Assembly (NCBI RefSeq): GCF_943913045.1
Contig: NZ_CALTVH010000005.1
Span: 61,813 to 125,812 of the forward strand
Direction: 5' to 3'
DNA from: an uncultured Ezakiella sp.
GTDB lineage: Bacteria; Bacillota; Clostridia; Tissierellales; Peptoniphilaceae
Length of the DNA: 64,000 bases
The notes below the pieces were generated by a model. That model searched no databases. It was not told where the DNA came from and worked only from the letters and a program-made list of their open reading frames with translations. The position numbers were made by a program, and so were the translations under genes. This document shows positions 42,482 to 51,519 of the stretch, in pieces. Position 1 is the first letter of the stretch; each line of letters begins with the position of its first letter.

Positions 42482-43182
42482 CCAAAAATTAAAAATATAA
42501 AAATTCCAATAATAATTCCAAGCAGGGCCCCGTAGATGGTATCCATTGGCTTGTGAATCTTGCCCTCAATCCTGGATTCAGCCACCAGCATGGCCAGGAT
42601 AAAACCAAGTGTAATCACAAGGGCGCTGTTGGCGTTAAACAAAATAATAGTGGCCATCAAAAAAGAAATAGCCGAGTGTCCAGAGATAACTCCCCCTTGG
42701 AAGTAGCTGCCGCGTTCTTTGGAGTACCTGGACTTGAGGGCAATAATAAGTAAAACCGTAAGCCCAACAGCAATTACAGTTAAGTGGACGGGATTTTGGT
42801 GGATGCCACCCAAAAACCTGCGCCCGGCTGGGACCAGCTTGTCGTAAAAAATCAAATAACCAACAATGCACGCATAAAAGGCAGAGAGTAAAACAGCTCC
42901 TGCTGCCACATCCTTGACCACCTTAACAATGGGGTCAAAGTCCTTGACCGTTGCATCGACCAGGTATTCGATGGATGTGTTTATCATCTCTGCAAATAAT
43001 ACAAAGACTATGGCCGTTATGAGCTGGACAAACTCCTGCTTGTTTAAATTAAACATTAGGCCGGCCAGCATGACAAGACCAGCGACCAGAAAGTGAAATT
43101 TCATGTTGCGCTCAGTCTTAAAAACTTGGACCAGACCGTTTGCTGCATTATTAAAAGATTTTAAAAACTTACTTTCCTTCAA
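42478..43182 (-). CDS. Fusion of a DgkA-type lipid kinase and a PAP2-type phosphatase
   Basis: 234 residues. Residues 1-115 are a DgkA/undecaprenol kinase (FKTERNMKFHFLVAG; FAEMINTSIEYLVDATVKDF with the E..NT catalytic motif). Residues 125-234 are a membrane PAP2 domain with SGHSAISFLMAT and AESRIEGKIHKPMDTIYGAL. The two activities, phosphorylating and dephosphorylating a membrane lipid, probably act on undecaprenol or diacylglycerol. The gene takes the dgkA slot between ybeY and cdd. Confidence 0.88.
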   Translation of the reverse strand: MKESKFLKSFNNAANGLVQVFKTERNMKFHFLVAGLVMLAGLMFNLNKQEFVQLITAIVFVLFAEMINTSIEYLVDATVKDFDPIVKVVKDVAAGAVLLSAFYACIVGYLIFYDKLVPAGRRFLGGIHQNPVHLTVIAVGLTVLLIIALKSRYSKERGSYFQGGVISGHSAISFLMATIILFNANSALVITLGFILAMLVAESRIEGKIHKPMDTIYGALLGIIIGIFIFLIFG

Positions 43183-43624
43183 GGTCCTTCATAATCTCCT
43201 TTTCCATCCTTCTCATGGCCTGCTTATCACGTGGGACCATGTGGTCGTAGCCCAGCAGGTGCAAGACACTGTGGACAGTCAAATAGCTAAGTTCCCTCAG
43301 ATAGGAATTGCCATAGGCCTTGGCCTGTCTTGCGAGGCGTTTCTTGCAAACCACAATATCACCCAGCATTTGGTCGTCTATAGGGAAGCTCAGGACGTCA
43401 GTCACCCGGTCGATATTTCTAAAGTCGCGGTTAAGCCGCCTAATCTCAGATGGGTCGACCATGGTAAAGCTAAGCTCTGTATTTTTTATATGATGAGCGG
43501 CCAAAGTTTTTTCTATTGCCAATTTGATGGCCGCTATCTCCTCCATGGTCATTTCAAATCTAGTGAAATTTAAAATCAAAGAAAAATCTCTAAATTCAAA
43601 TGACTTTTCATTTGTCGCTTGCAT
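43169..43624 (-). CDS. ybeY: Endoribonuclease YbeY
   Basis: 151 residues from the ATG at 43624 (GAGGATAAAA upstream), overlapping phoH by 17 bp. The active site HSVLHLLGYDHM (HXXXHXXXXXH pattern) and VTDVLSFPIDDQML are present. It acts in 16S rRNA 3'-end maturation. The order phoH-ybeY-dgkA-era is conserved. Confidence 0.95.
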   Translation of the reverse strand: MQATNEKSFEFRDFSLILNFTRFEMTMEEIAAIKLAIEKTLAAHHIKNTELSFTMVDPSEIRRLNRDFRNIDRVTDVLSFPIDDQMLGDIVVCKKRLARQAKAYGNSYLRELSYLTVHSVLHLLGYDHMVPRDKQAMRRMEKEIMKDLEGK

Positions 43625-44624
43625 TTTTATCCTCGTTTTCCTTGGCCTTGCGTTTTTCAATTCTATCTTCGATAGCACGAATCTTTTTGTCGTCGTTTTC
43701 GTAGGCCTCTATAACTCGTCTAACCAGAGGGTGTCTGACTATGTCGACCTTTTGCAGTTCGACCATGCCAATGCCCTTAGTATTCTTTAAAATATTTATG
43801 GCGTGCATGAGGCCAGACTTTTTGCCCCTTGGCAGGTCAGTCTGGGTCAGGTCACCAGTTATAACCATCTTGGACGAATAGCCAAGGCGGGTTAAAAACA
43901 TTTTCATCTGCTCAGGCGTGGTGTTTTGTGCCTCGTCCAGAACTATAAAGCTCTTGTCCAGAGTCCGTCCGCGCATGTAAGCTAAGGGGGCGATTTCAAT
44001 GATCCCCTTTTCAATGTATTTGGTATATTTTTCTGCGCCCAAAATTTCAAAGAGGGCGTCATAGATTGGTCGCAAATATGGATCGACCTTTTCTTGGAGG
44101 TCGCCCGGCAAAAATCCCAGGCTCTCGCCCGCTTCTACAGCAGGACGGGTTAAAATAATCCTCTCGAATTGTTTGTTGCGAAGGGAATGTGCAGCCAGGG
44201 CAACGGCTAGATAAGTCTTACCCGTACCTGCAGGCCCGGTTCCAAAAACTATATCCTTTTCCATAATGGAATCAATGTAGAGCTTTTGGCCCAGGGTTTT
44301 TGGATAAAGGGACCTGCCGTCAGCTGTGTAGGCAATTTGTTTGGCGTGCAAGTCCAAGACCTCGGCCTCCCTGTGGTCCCTGGCCAAATTAATTATATAA
44401 TCAATTTCATTTATGCTGACTTCCTTTTTGGAGGCCTCGATAAACTTGGCCATGGTCTCAAGCACCCTGGCTGTCAGGTCTTCGTTTTCTCCGCTGACTT
44501 CAATTGAATTGTCTACAATCTTGATCTTGGTCCCTAATTTTTCCATGAGGTGGTTGATATTTTTATCCAAGTCACCAACCACCATATTTAAAATATCTAC
44601 ATCCGAAATTTCGTTTCTAATCAT
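43608..44624 (-). CDS. PhoH family ATPase
   Basis: 338 residues. Walker A FGTGPAGTGKTYLAVALAAH, Walker B region RGRTLDKSFIVLDEAQNTTP, and a C-terminal Lys-rich tail. It is a PhoH-like ATPase (ybeZ type), probably an RNA helicase-like partner of YbeY. Confidence 0.94.
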   Translation of the reverse strand: MIRNEISDVDILNMVVGDLDKNINHLMEKLGTKIKIVDNSIEVSGENEDLTARVLETMAKFIEASKKEVSINEIDYIINLARDHREAEVLDLHAKQIAYTADGRSLYPKTLGQKLYIDSIMEKDIVFGTGPAGTGKTYLAVALAAHSLRNKQFERIILTRPAVEAGESLGFLPGDLQEKVDPYLRPIYDALFEILGAEKYTKYIEKGIIEIAPLAYMRGRTLDKSFIVLDEAQNTTPEQMKMFLTRLGYSSKMVITGDLTQTDLPRGKKSGLMHAINILKNTKGIGMVELQKVDIVRHPLVRRVIEAYENDDKKIRAIEDRIEKRKAKENEDKNASDK

Positions 44625-44634
44625 TCAACCTCCG

Positions 44635-45198
44635 CTATCTCATTGATACTGGTTTGTCTAATATCTCAGAAAAAATGACTCCCCTTACCAGGTCCTCATT
44701 TGTAATATTCTCTAGGTCCAGACCCTTCTCACCAGGCACAATGGCCTTGGGGTCGGCCTTTTTCTTCTTAGTTTTCTTATGTGTTTTTTTGTTTTCTTTT
44801 ACCAAGCAAACATCGGCCGAGTCATTTTGGTTGAGGCTAATCCCCTCTAGGCTCTTGCCTTCCATGCTGCCGGTCGCTCCCTGCATCTTGATATTTCTAT
44901 CAGAGCTGACTTTGGATTTTTCTTGTGATTGAGTTTTTTTAATGTCAGCTAAATTTTCTTTTTTTAAGCCGGAGACATCGTCAATCTTTTCCATAGGTTT
45001 TTCGCTATAGGCAGAGTCAATCTCTTTGACAAAGTCATCCAGCTTTTTGGATAGGTCGCCAAAAATTCCGCCCGACCCCCGTGGATTTTTCCTATGGGCA
45101 TAGGGGTTTTCTTTTTCTCCAGGCTTTGGACCTGCAAGTTCACTAAACCTGGAGATTACAGACGAAATCAAAAGGAATATCATCAATACCCTAAACAT
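44635..45198 (-). CDS. Membrane-anchored hypothetical protein
   Basis: 187 residues. A hydrophobic N-terminus (MFRVLMIFLLISSVISRF) is followed by a charged, probably disordered middle with a Lys-rich stretch (KKTHKKTKKKKADPKAIVPG) and a short conserved-looking end (LVRGVIFSEILDKPVSMR). No family recognised. The place between floA and phoH and the FSEILDKP end are common in related genomes as far as I remember. Confidence 0.6.
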   Translation of the reverse strand: MFRVLMIFLLISSVISRFSELAGPKPGEKENPYAHRKNPRGSGGIFGDLSKKLDDFVKEIDSAYSEKPMEKIDDVSGLKKENLADIKKTQSQEKSKVSSDRNIKMQGATGSMEGKSLEGISLNQNDSADVCLVKENKKTHKKTKKKKADPKAIVPGEKGLDLENITNEDLVRGVIFSEILDKPVSMR

Positions 45199-45206
45199 AG
45201 GACCAC

Positions 45207-46199
45207 CTACTTATCTTGGTTCTTGCCAATAGAGTTTCTCATATCTGTGTCTGCTTTTACATTTTGCAATTTATAATAATCAACTACTCCTAAATTACCT
45301 TCTTTCAAAGCTTCAGCCATAGCAAGTGGGACTTGGGCTTCGTTTTCGATAACAAGGGCACGTTTTTCTTGGACAGCTGCCTTCATTTCTTGTTCCTTGG
45401 CCACAGCCATAGCACGTCTTTCTTCGGCCTTGGCTTGGGCGATTCTCATGTCGGCTTCAGCTTGGTCAGTCATGAGGTGGGCACCGATGTTTCTGCCAAC
45501 GTCAACGTCAGCTATATCGATGGATAAAATTTCATAGGCTGTACCTGAGTCCAAACCCTTTTCCAAAACGGTTTGTGAAATGCTGTCTGGATTTTCCAAA
45601 ACAGCTTCGTGGGTCATACTTGAACCAACAGTAGTAACAATACCTTCACCAACACGGGCAATAATGGTCTCTTCACCAGCACCACCGACTAGCCTTTCGA
45701 TGTTTGCACGAACAGTTACACGTGCCTTAACTATAACTTCAATACCGTTTTTACTTACGGCAGAAATGTTTGGAGTTTCAATAACCTTTGGATTAACGCT
45801 AACCCTAACAGCTTCCAGCACGTCACGACCGGCCAGGTCGATGGCAGCAGCTCTTTCAAATTCCAAATCAATATTTGCCCTTTGAGCAGCGATCAGTGCG
45901 TCGACAAGTGTGTCAACATTACCACCAGCCAGGTAATGGGCTTCCAGCTCGTCAATCTTAATATCAATGCCAGCCTTGGTGGCCTTGATCAAAGGATTAA
46001 TAATCTTGCCAGGTCTTACCCTTCTAAGCTTCATACCGATTAAAGAACCGATGCTAACCTTAACATTTGAGAAAAATGCTGTGATCCATAGGCCGACTGG
46101 AACCATGGAGAAGAATATTACTAAAAATATTACAACCAGTCCTATGATAATAGGAGTTCCAAAACCAGCGCCTAATGCCAACAAGTTAATTAAATTCAT
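45207..46199 (-). CDS. floA: Flotillin-like protein FloA
   Basis: 330 residues. An N-terminal membrane hairpin (ITAFFSNVKVSIGSLIGMKL region) precedes a band-7/flotillin domain with an Ala/Glu-rich coiled-coil near residues 245-295. Flotillins organise functional membrane microdomains. It overlaps the nfeD gene by 4 bp, its usual partner. Confidence 0.95.
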   Translation of the reverse strand: MNLINLLALGAGFGTPIIIGLVVIFLVIFFSMVPVGLWITAFFSNVKVSIGSLIGMKLRRVRPGKIINPLIKATKAGIDIKIDELEAHYLAGGNVDTLVDALIAAQRANIDLEFERAAAIDLAGRDVLEAVRVSVNPKVIETPNISAVSKNGIEVIVKARVTVRANIERLVGGAGEETIIARVGEGIVTTVGSSMTHEAVLENPDSISQTVLEKGLDSGTAYEILSIDIADVDVGRNIGAHLMTDQAEADMRIAQAKAEERRAMAVAKEQEMKAAVQEKRALVIENEAQVPLAMAEALKEGNLGVVDYYKLQNVKADTDMRNSIGKNQDK

Positions 46200-46873
46200 A
46201 ATGTCTTCCTCCTTACAATAATCTTGTTATCCTTTTCTTCCACAACTACGACCTGGGTATTGGCGGGGATAAAATCCGCGTCTGAGTAGAGGTCGTAAAC
46301 TTTATCATCGATCACTCCCTTGCCGGTAGGCCTTAGGGCAGAAGAGGTCACGCCTTCTTTGCCAACCAAGGATTCCCGGTCAAGAGTGGCCTTGGATTTA
46401 ATATCGTCCTTAAGTACAAACTTTTGAAGGGCTTGAATCCTGTAACCTTTTTTAGAAAAAATATAAATTGTCACAATGGCGAGCAAAATCGAGAGGCCAA
46501 CAGTAAATATAGCCAGCTCAATCGAGCCCAGCATATTGGAAAGGCCCAGGGCAATTAAGCCCGCTCCCACAAAGCCAAAGACCTGAACGCCCGGGACCAG
46601 GATTTCCATGGCCAGCATCAAGACACCCATGAGGCTTACAAAGAGCCAAACTATTTCAAAATCAGCGTGCACATAGCACAAATAAAAACAGCCAATAAAA
46701 CTTGCAAAAGACAAGGTATAAAATAATTTTTTATACACAAACATACCAACGACAAAGGCTAGGCTTGCGAAGATAAATAAAAATAAAGCAAGCTTGAGCT
46801 CATTCATCATCTGGCTGTGGTCAGTCGCAAAATTTGCTTGGCCTAAAATAAAATTAAAAAGTAAATTTTTCAT
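46196..46873 (-). CDS. NfeD family membrane protein
   Basis: 225 residues from the ATG at 46873 (GGGGTGG upstream). Four or five membrane segments are followed by the C-terminal NfeD OB-fold (LVGKEGVTSSALRPTGKGVI ... FIPANTQVVVVEEKDNKIIV). NfeD proteins partner flotillins. Confidence 0.92.
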   Translation of the reverse strand: MKNLLFNFILGQANFATDHSQMMNELKLALFLFIFASLAFVVGMFVYKKLFYTLSFASFIGCFYLCYVHADFEIVWLFVSLMGVLMLAMEILVPGVQVFGFVGAGLIALGLSNMLGSIELAIFTVGLSILLAIVTIYIFSKKGYRIQALQKFVLKDDIKSKATLDRESLVGKEGVTSSALRPTGKGVIDDKVYDLYSDADFIPANTQVVVVEEKDNKIIVRRKTL

Positions 46874-46975
46874 AATCCACCCCATTTATCTTATACCCAA
46901 AAGCCATCTAACATAACAAGATTGCGGACAAATTCGATTGCAAATACAAAAAGGCATTTTTTAAAAATTCCTCCA

Positions 46976-47013
46976 CAAAAAAAGCTCCAAGCCTTTTATT
47001 AATTCTTGGAACT
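46976..47013 (-). terminator. Terminator after the YqeY gene
   Basis: On the minus strand AGTTCCAAG and CTTGGAGCT form a stem that includes the stop codon, followed by TTTTTTT. Confidence 0.7.
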
Positions 47014-47451
47014 TAATTTTTCTTTTATTATTTCCGACATTCTCTTAGGGGTCGCGCGAGAGCCGATTTGTTCTTTAGCACTTGCCATAACCTTGCCCAT
47101 ATCCTTGATGGATTCAGCCTTGGTTTCAGCGATTATCTTTTCGATAATTTCTGCGAGCTCGTCGTCAGACAATTGCTTAGGAAGATATTTTTCCAAGATT
47201 GCAATCTCAGCCTTGGTATCTTCAATTAGGTCATCGCGGTTGGAATCTTTAAGAGATTCAAGCGTGTCGGAACGCTCTTTTAATTCTTTTTGAATCATTT
47301 GCATAATGAGATCGTCATTAGCATCTTCTCGATTATCAACTTCATATTGCTTAATGCGAGACCTGAGCATGGTGATTGTGTTTTTTCTTAGATTATCTTT
47401 TTCTTTCATGGAAGTCTTGAGATCTTCCATTAACATATCTTTAAGTGACAT
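46999..47451 (-). CDS. GatB/YqeY domain protein
   Basis: 150 residues (MSLKDMLMEDLKTSMKEKDN ... ITMLRSRIKQYEVDNR). It is the YqeY family, related to the tail domain of the GatB amidotransferase subunit. It directly follows rpsU, as in Bacillus. Confidence 0.95.
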   Translation of the reverse strand: MSLKDMLMEDLKTSMKEKDNLRKNTITMLRSRIKQYEVDNREDANDDLIMQMIQKELKERSDTLESLKDSNRDDLIEDTKAEIAILEKYLPKQLSDDELAEIIEKIIAETKAESIKDMGKVMASAKEQIGSRATPKRMSEIIKEKLSSKN

Positions 47452-47453
47452 TA

Positions 47454-47636
47454 TTAAAATCCTCTACGTTTTTTCTTCTTAGCAGCTATAGCCTTGTTTT
47501 TTCTTTTAACGCTAGGTTTTTCGTAGTGTTCTCTTTTTCTAATTTCTCCCAATACACCTGCACGTGCACATTGTCTTTTAAAACGTTTTAAGGCACTGTC
47601 TAGAGATTCGTTTTCTCCTACTCTGATTTCTGACAT
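47454..47636 (-). CDS. rpsU: 30S ribosomal protein S21
   Basis: 60 residues from the ATG at 47636 (MSEIRVGENESLDSALKRFK; AGGGGGGAAG upstream). An upstream in-frame ATG at 47687 adds non-conserved residues. It is the first gene of the housekeeping run. Confidence 0.95.
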   Translation of the reverse strand: MSEIRVGENESLDSALKRFKRQCARAGVLGEIRKREHYEKPSVKRKNKAIAAKKKKRRGF

Positions 47637-47858
47637 ACTCTTCCCCCCTCTCATCGGTTGCTTCACCATGTCTTGTACATTATACAACTAAGGCCCAAAA
47701 AAATCAAGCCGCGAGAGATCTGAAGGGGAAAAAAGAGAAAATAAAATTGTTTTTTTGTTTTTTAATAAAGCAAATAATTTTTTGCCGACCATTCGTACAT
47801 CAAAAATAAAATTTTACCCGAGGCGGTGGTTATCATTTGCGCCAAAAAATAACAATTT

Positions 47859-47884
47859 GTATAGGTCGATTGAATATCGACCAT
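47859..47884 (+). repeat. Diverged GTAG-type REP hairpin
   Basis: GTATAGGTCGATTGAATATCGACCATTC keeps the layout of the plus-strand elements near 28.7 and 29.6 kb (GTAGAGGCCGATTTATTTCGGCCATTCC) with a GGTCGAT/ATATCGACC stem. It lies between rpsU and the SLH gene, far from the island. Confidence 0.5.
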
Positions 47885-47892
47885 TCTCTCCT

Positions 47893-47927
47893 CAACAAAA
47901 AGAGCCCCGGCTATTCGCCAGAGCTCT
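47893..47927 (-). terminator. Terminator of the Tyr-rich SLH gene
   Basis: AAGAGC...GCTCTT with a GCCCCGGC/CGCCAGAG-like inner part, followed on the minus strand by TTTTGTTGAG. Confidence 0.65.
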
Positions 47928-47958
47928 TGTAATTTCTATTTATTTACTATGAGATAAA

Positions 47959-50211
47959 TTAGTTTAAAGGATTGACAGCAACTCCGCCTGCTGAGAATTG
48001 AGGCATAGCCCAAATTCCATTTCTTTGCATATGGGTTAACCAAGCTCTGTTTCCGTTTAGTTTTACCTTGTAGGAAATTGTGTTGGTAGCGGTCATAATG
48101 TCAAAGTAATAATCCATGCCACGTTTTACGTCGTTGAAATTATTCATTTGACTTTCAAACTTGATAATATAGTCTTGGTCTGGACCGTAGCCTAGAGCAC
48201 CGTTGAAGATGTGAACTGTTTCACCTCTGGTGATTGGAGCGTTTGGTACAAAGCCATTCTTTGTATCAAGCCAGCCGTTTACATAAGCTGTTTGGATATA
48301 ACCTTGAGCCCAGTAGTGGCTTGTTAGACCAAATACATTACCTGGAGTTGTTTGATAATTTTTAAGTCTAGCTGCTGTAACAACTAATTCAGCCTTTGTA
48401 ACTAATCTGTTTGGTTCAAAGTTTCCTGCAGGAGTACCTTCCATAATTCCGTATGAAGTTACTAGGTCTACAGCTTCCTTGTACCATCTAAAGTTTTCAA
48501 CGTCCTTGTATTGTTTTGGATTGTAAACTGTTGTCTTGCCTGATTGTTTTAATAGGTTTGCAACGATTTGTGCAACTTGAGCCCTGGTTAGTTGTTCGTT
48601 AGGACCAAAGTTTCCGTTTGCAGTACCTTGCATGTAGGCATTTCTAATATAAATTGTTTGGTCTACTAAATCTCCAGCTTTTATTGCAGCTTCCAAATTG
48701 CTGTAAGCTGTTGAATATGATGATCTACCTCTAAGAGCGCGGTAACCATCATCGATAGCTGATTGTAAATCTTTAACAATTTGCTTGTCAACATTACCCT
48801 TGACTTCTCCTCTTAGCTTTTCAGCCTTGGAGATAAGTTCTTTCATGTTCTTAACTTGAGTTGATGTTAAACCATAGTATCCATTGTAGTCATAATAACC
48901 ATAGTAGTAGTCATTTGAATATGATGGATAATCGAGTCCTGAGTAGTTGATATAAATTGATGAATTTACCGGATATTCTCTAGCAATAGCTCTGATAGCA
49001 TCGATCAATCTTTCAAGTTTTGCTCTGTAGTTTGATCCGTAGTAATCATAGTAGCCATCGTAGTATTTACCATCGTATGTCCAACCATAGTATGGATCCC
49101 AGTATCCATAGCCATCTCTATATCTTACTCTTTCGGAGTCGTATGGATATCTACCAAAAGTTCTATAGTATTCACTGTATGAATATAGGTTTCCATTTCT
49201 TTCGTATAGGTCGCCATAGTAACCATCATAGTAGCCATATCTTCTGTAAGATTCCATATCGTAAGTGCCGTAACGTCTTACATATTCGTCATAGTTATAC
49301 CAGTTGCCGTTTCTATAGTAAACTTTGTCGCCATAGTAGTAGCCATCATAGTAACCATAATATCCCCAGTACTTGTTGTTGTACATATCAAGTACATCGC
49401 TATAAGCTGCGTTAAATTCTGTTCTTGCAGCGTAGCTTGCTTGTGCAATTTGTGTTGGGTAGTTATTTTTGAAAGCCTTGGCCTTGTCCATTGTGTATTC
49501 CAATGAAGCTGGTCTGTAGTAACCATACCAACGATAGTCTGGCTTTGGTGATGGTTTTGTATCAGGCTTTGGTTCTGGCTTTGGCTCAGGTTTTGTTTCA
49601 TTATTGGCATTTGCCAAGAAAATTCCAATTTGTACACCTAGAGCAGCATTTACACTTTGTAATTTTTCAGATGTAGCATCTGAAGATTCTACTAGTACTT
49701 GAGCTTCCTTGATAGCCTTTTGTAAGCTATCTTTGCCTGGTGCATTTGGATTTTCTCTTATTGCTTGTTCAGCTCTATTGATAGTTGCTCTGAGAGCTTC
49801 TTTTTCATCTTTTGAACCTGGTTTTTCTTCTGGTTCAGCTGGTTTTTTGCCATCTAGTTTTGCTTTTTCAAATGTTTCAATAGCTTTATCCAAAGTTTCT
49901 TTTGCAGCGGTTAATTCATCCGCTGTTTTTGAATTGTCATTAAAAACAGTATTTGCTGCTTTTACTGCATCTTTTAATGTATCAACATTTGCTTGCTTAA
50001 CCCATTTATCTGCTGGGTCAATATCTGATCCATCTTCTGATAGTTTTGCCTTATCAATCTCAACTTCTGCTTTAGAGATAGATTCACCTAAGGCTGTTCT
50101 AGCTTGTAAAACCTTAACTGTATCAGGGTCTGCAAGATCAGCAAATGCGTTTAGTGGTAGCAAGGCTATTACCATTAGCACTGCTATCATTACACTAATT
50201 ACTCTTTTCAT
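47959..50211 (-). CDS. Tyr/Gly-rich S-layer-homology surface protein
   Basis: 750 residues. The signal peptide (MKRVISVMIAVLMVIALLPL) is followed by helical FIVAR-like modules up to about residue 200, a Pro/Lys linker (KPEPKPEPKPDTKPSPKP), and a central region (about 225-460) extremely rich in Tyr, Gly and Asp (repeated YYGYYDGYY-like runs). Three SLH domains end the protein (NEQLTRAQVAQIVANLLKQS; NRLVTKAELVVTAARLKNYQ; NAPITRGETVHIFNGALGYG). The SLH end anchors it to the cell wall. The Tyr-rich region has no family I recognise and may be an adhesive or self-assembling segment. Confidence 0.85.
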   Translation of the reverse strand: MKRVISVMIAVLMVIALLPLNAFADLADPDTVKVLQARTALGESISKAEVEIDKAKLSEDGSDIDPADKWVKQANVDTLKDAVKAANTVFNDNSKTADELTAAKETLDKAIETFEKAKLDGKKPAEPEEKPGSKDEKEALRATINRAEQAIRENPNAPGKDSLQKAIKEAQVLVESSDATSEKLQSVNAALGVQIGIFLANANNETKPEPKPEPKPDTKPSPKPDYRWYGYYRPASLEYTMDKAKAFKNNYPTQIAQASYAARTEFNAAYSDVLDMYNNKYWGYYGYYDGYYYGDKVYYRNGNWYNYDEYVRRYGTYDMESYRRYGYYDGYYGDLYERNGNLYSYSEYYRTFGRYPYDSERVRYRDGYGYWDPYYGWTYDGKYYDGYYDYYGSNYRAKLERLIDAIRAIAREYPVNSSIYINYSGLDYPSYSNDYYYGYYDYNGYYGLTSTQVKNMKELISKAEKLRGEVKGNVDKQIVKDLQSAIDDGYRALRGRSSYSTAYSNLEAAIKAGDLVDQTIYIRNAYMQGTANGNFGPNEQLTRAQVAQIVANLLKQSGKTTVYNPKQYKDVENFRWYKEAVDLVTSYGIMEGTPAGNFEPNRLVTKAELVVTAARLKNYQTTPGNVFGLTSHYWAQGYIQTAYVNGWLDTKNGFVPNAPITRGETVHIFNGALGYGPDQDYIIKFESQMNNFNDVKRGMDYYFDIMTATNTISYKVKLNGNRAWLTHMQRNGIWAMPQFSAGGVAVNPLN

Positions 50212-50233
50212 ATTGTCCTCCTTTTGTTATAAA

Positions 50234-50252
50234 AACCTGGGCTTTTCCCCAA
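50234..50252 (-). promoter_or_regulatory. Terminator-like hairpin in the SLH gene leader
   Basis: On the minus strand CTTGGG-gaaaag-CCCAGG followed by TTTTTAT, between the promoter and the GGAGGACA ribosome site. It could be an attenuator or an mRNA stabiliser. Confidence 0.4.
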
Positions 50253-50276
50253 GCATTATAAATATTTCTTACCTAT

Positions 50277-50304
50277 ATTATACACTAATATATAAATATT
50301 TCAA
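50277..50304 (-). promoter_or_regulatory. Promoter of the Tyr-rich SLH gene
   Basis: On the minus strand TTGAAA (50304-50299), a 16-bp spacer, TATAAT (50282-50277). Confidence 0.6.
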
Positions 50305-50307
50305 TTA

Positions 50308-50365
50308 AAAACACACGCCATTTGGATAAACTTAACACAATTGTAACATTATCCAGGCGTGTGTG
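50308..50365 (-). terminator. Terminator after the DUF948-like gene
   Basis: ACACACGCC/GGCGTGTGT outer stem with inner GGATAA/TTATCC; on the minus strand a TTTTTAA run follows and abuts the next promoter. Confidence 0.65.
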
Positions 50366-50367
50366 TA

Positions 50368-50895
50368 TTAATTAAAGAATCTTCTAATAGATGTTAGAAA
50401 GTCTGCTATTTTATTTAGTCCGCTTTCCTTGGTCTTTAAGAAGCCTAGTTTTGTATTTGCTCCAAATAGTCTGAGATTATCTATGGCGTGATCGACTGAG
50501 TCAACTGTTTTGTTGCCCAGATTTGCAATACCATTTACAACTCCAACTACTCCTGTTGTTACAGTGTCTACAGCTTGTTCTGCTGAGTTTGTAATACCAA
50601 CAGCCTTATCGGATACGCTTGATACATTTGCTAAAATCTTTTTTATTTCAGGTTCAGAGTCTTCCAATAGATTTGCTACACTTATTGTGATGTCATCTAC
50701 ATTTGCAATTACTTGTGGCAATTGGTTTAGGCTATCGTCTATGTTTCTCTTGTTGTCCTCTGCAATCTTATTGACTTGTGCAATAGTCTTGGAGAGTTTA
50801 ACAAGCATGATGCCTAGGGCTACAAGTGCAAAGGCACCTGCCAAAATTAGAATCCAAAGGAGTACGTCTGTTACCATTACAGCTCCTAAAATCAT
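50368..50895 (-). CDS. DUF948-like membrane protein
   Basis: 175 residues. One N-terminal membrane helix (LLWILILAGAFALVALGIML) is followed by heptad-like helices (IAEDNKRNIDDSLNQLPQVI). It resembles DUF948/YtxG-type proteins, which sit next to ytxH-type genes. It may be a membrane coiled-coil scaffold. Confidence 0.75.
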   Translation of the reverse strand: MILGAVMVTDVLLWILILAGAFALVALGIMLVKLSKTIAQVNKIAEDNKRNIDDSLNQLPQVIANVDDITISVANLLEDSEPEIKKILANVSSVSDKAVGITNSAEQAVDTVTTGVVGVVNGIANLGNKTVDSVDHAIDNLRLFGANTKLGFLKTKESGLNKIADFLTSIRRFFN

Positions 50896-50915
50896 AGTAT
50901 CACTCCTTACTTATT

Positions 50916-51329
50916 TTATTTGCTCTTTTTCTTTTCGTCTTCGACTTTTTCCTTTGCTTTTTCTGTTTTTTCTTTAGCATCTGCTACTTTTTCGTCAGCC
51001 TTGTCAACTACGTCTTCAGCTAGTTCAAGAGCCTTATCAGCTACTTCGTCCATTTTTTCCTTGGCACCTTCAACTAATTTAGCTTTTTCTTCGTTGATTT
51101 TTGTGACTGTTTTGCTGTAGCCGTCTTTAACTTTTTCTTTTTGTTCTCCGTAGAATTCTTTGATGTCTTCTCTGGTTTCTTCACCTGATTTTGGTGCAAA
51201 GAGTAGACCTGCTGCTCCTCCGATTGCTAGTCCTGTTGTTAAACCTGCTACAACCTTCCCTGCGTTTTCCAAGAATTTCTTTCTTCTATCTTCCCTAACT
51301 TTTGCTTCAATCATGTCAATAATTTTCAT
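50916..51329 (-). CDS. YtxH domain protein
   Basis: 137 residues from the ATG at 51329 (AGGAGGAAAATT upstream). The YtxH signature GLAIGGAAGLLFAPKSGEET is followed by a Lys/Glu-rich coiled-coil tail (DKADEKVADAKEKTEKAKEK). These proteins are general-stress or envelope associated in Bacillus. It is transcribed with the DUF948-like gene. Confidence 0.9.
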   Translation of the reverse strand: MKIIDMIEAKVREDRRKKFLENAGKVVAGLTTGLAIGGAAGLLFAPKSGEETREDIKEFYGEQKEKVKDGYSKTVTKINEEKAKLVEGAKEKMDEVADKALELAEDVVDKADEKVADAKEKTEKAKEKVEDEKKKSK

Positions 51330-51519
51330 AATTTTCCTCCTGTAATTTATCAAAATATTTTTTCGGCAGTATGTCTGTCGACTATTTTCTATTTACCCCC
51401 ATTAGATTTAATTTAAACAAGTAAAATTATCGGCCGTATTGATAAAAATAATTATTTCGGTTTTCGAACTTGATTTTTTCATTTATATATATTAATATAA
51501 TTTAAGAGGAGGAAGGGAA

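Noticed and set aside
46888..46956. Small frame (MPFCICNRICPQSCYVRWLL...) with a GGAGG site upstream on the minus strand
   Set aside because: It lies just after the YqeY terminator, has an overlong spacing to the ribosome site and no sign of conservation that I can judge.
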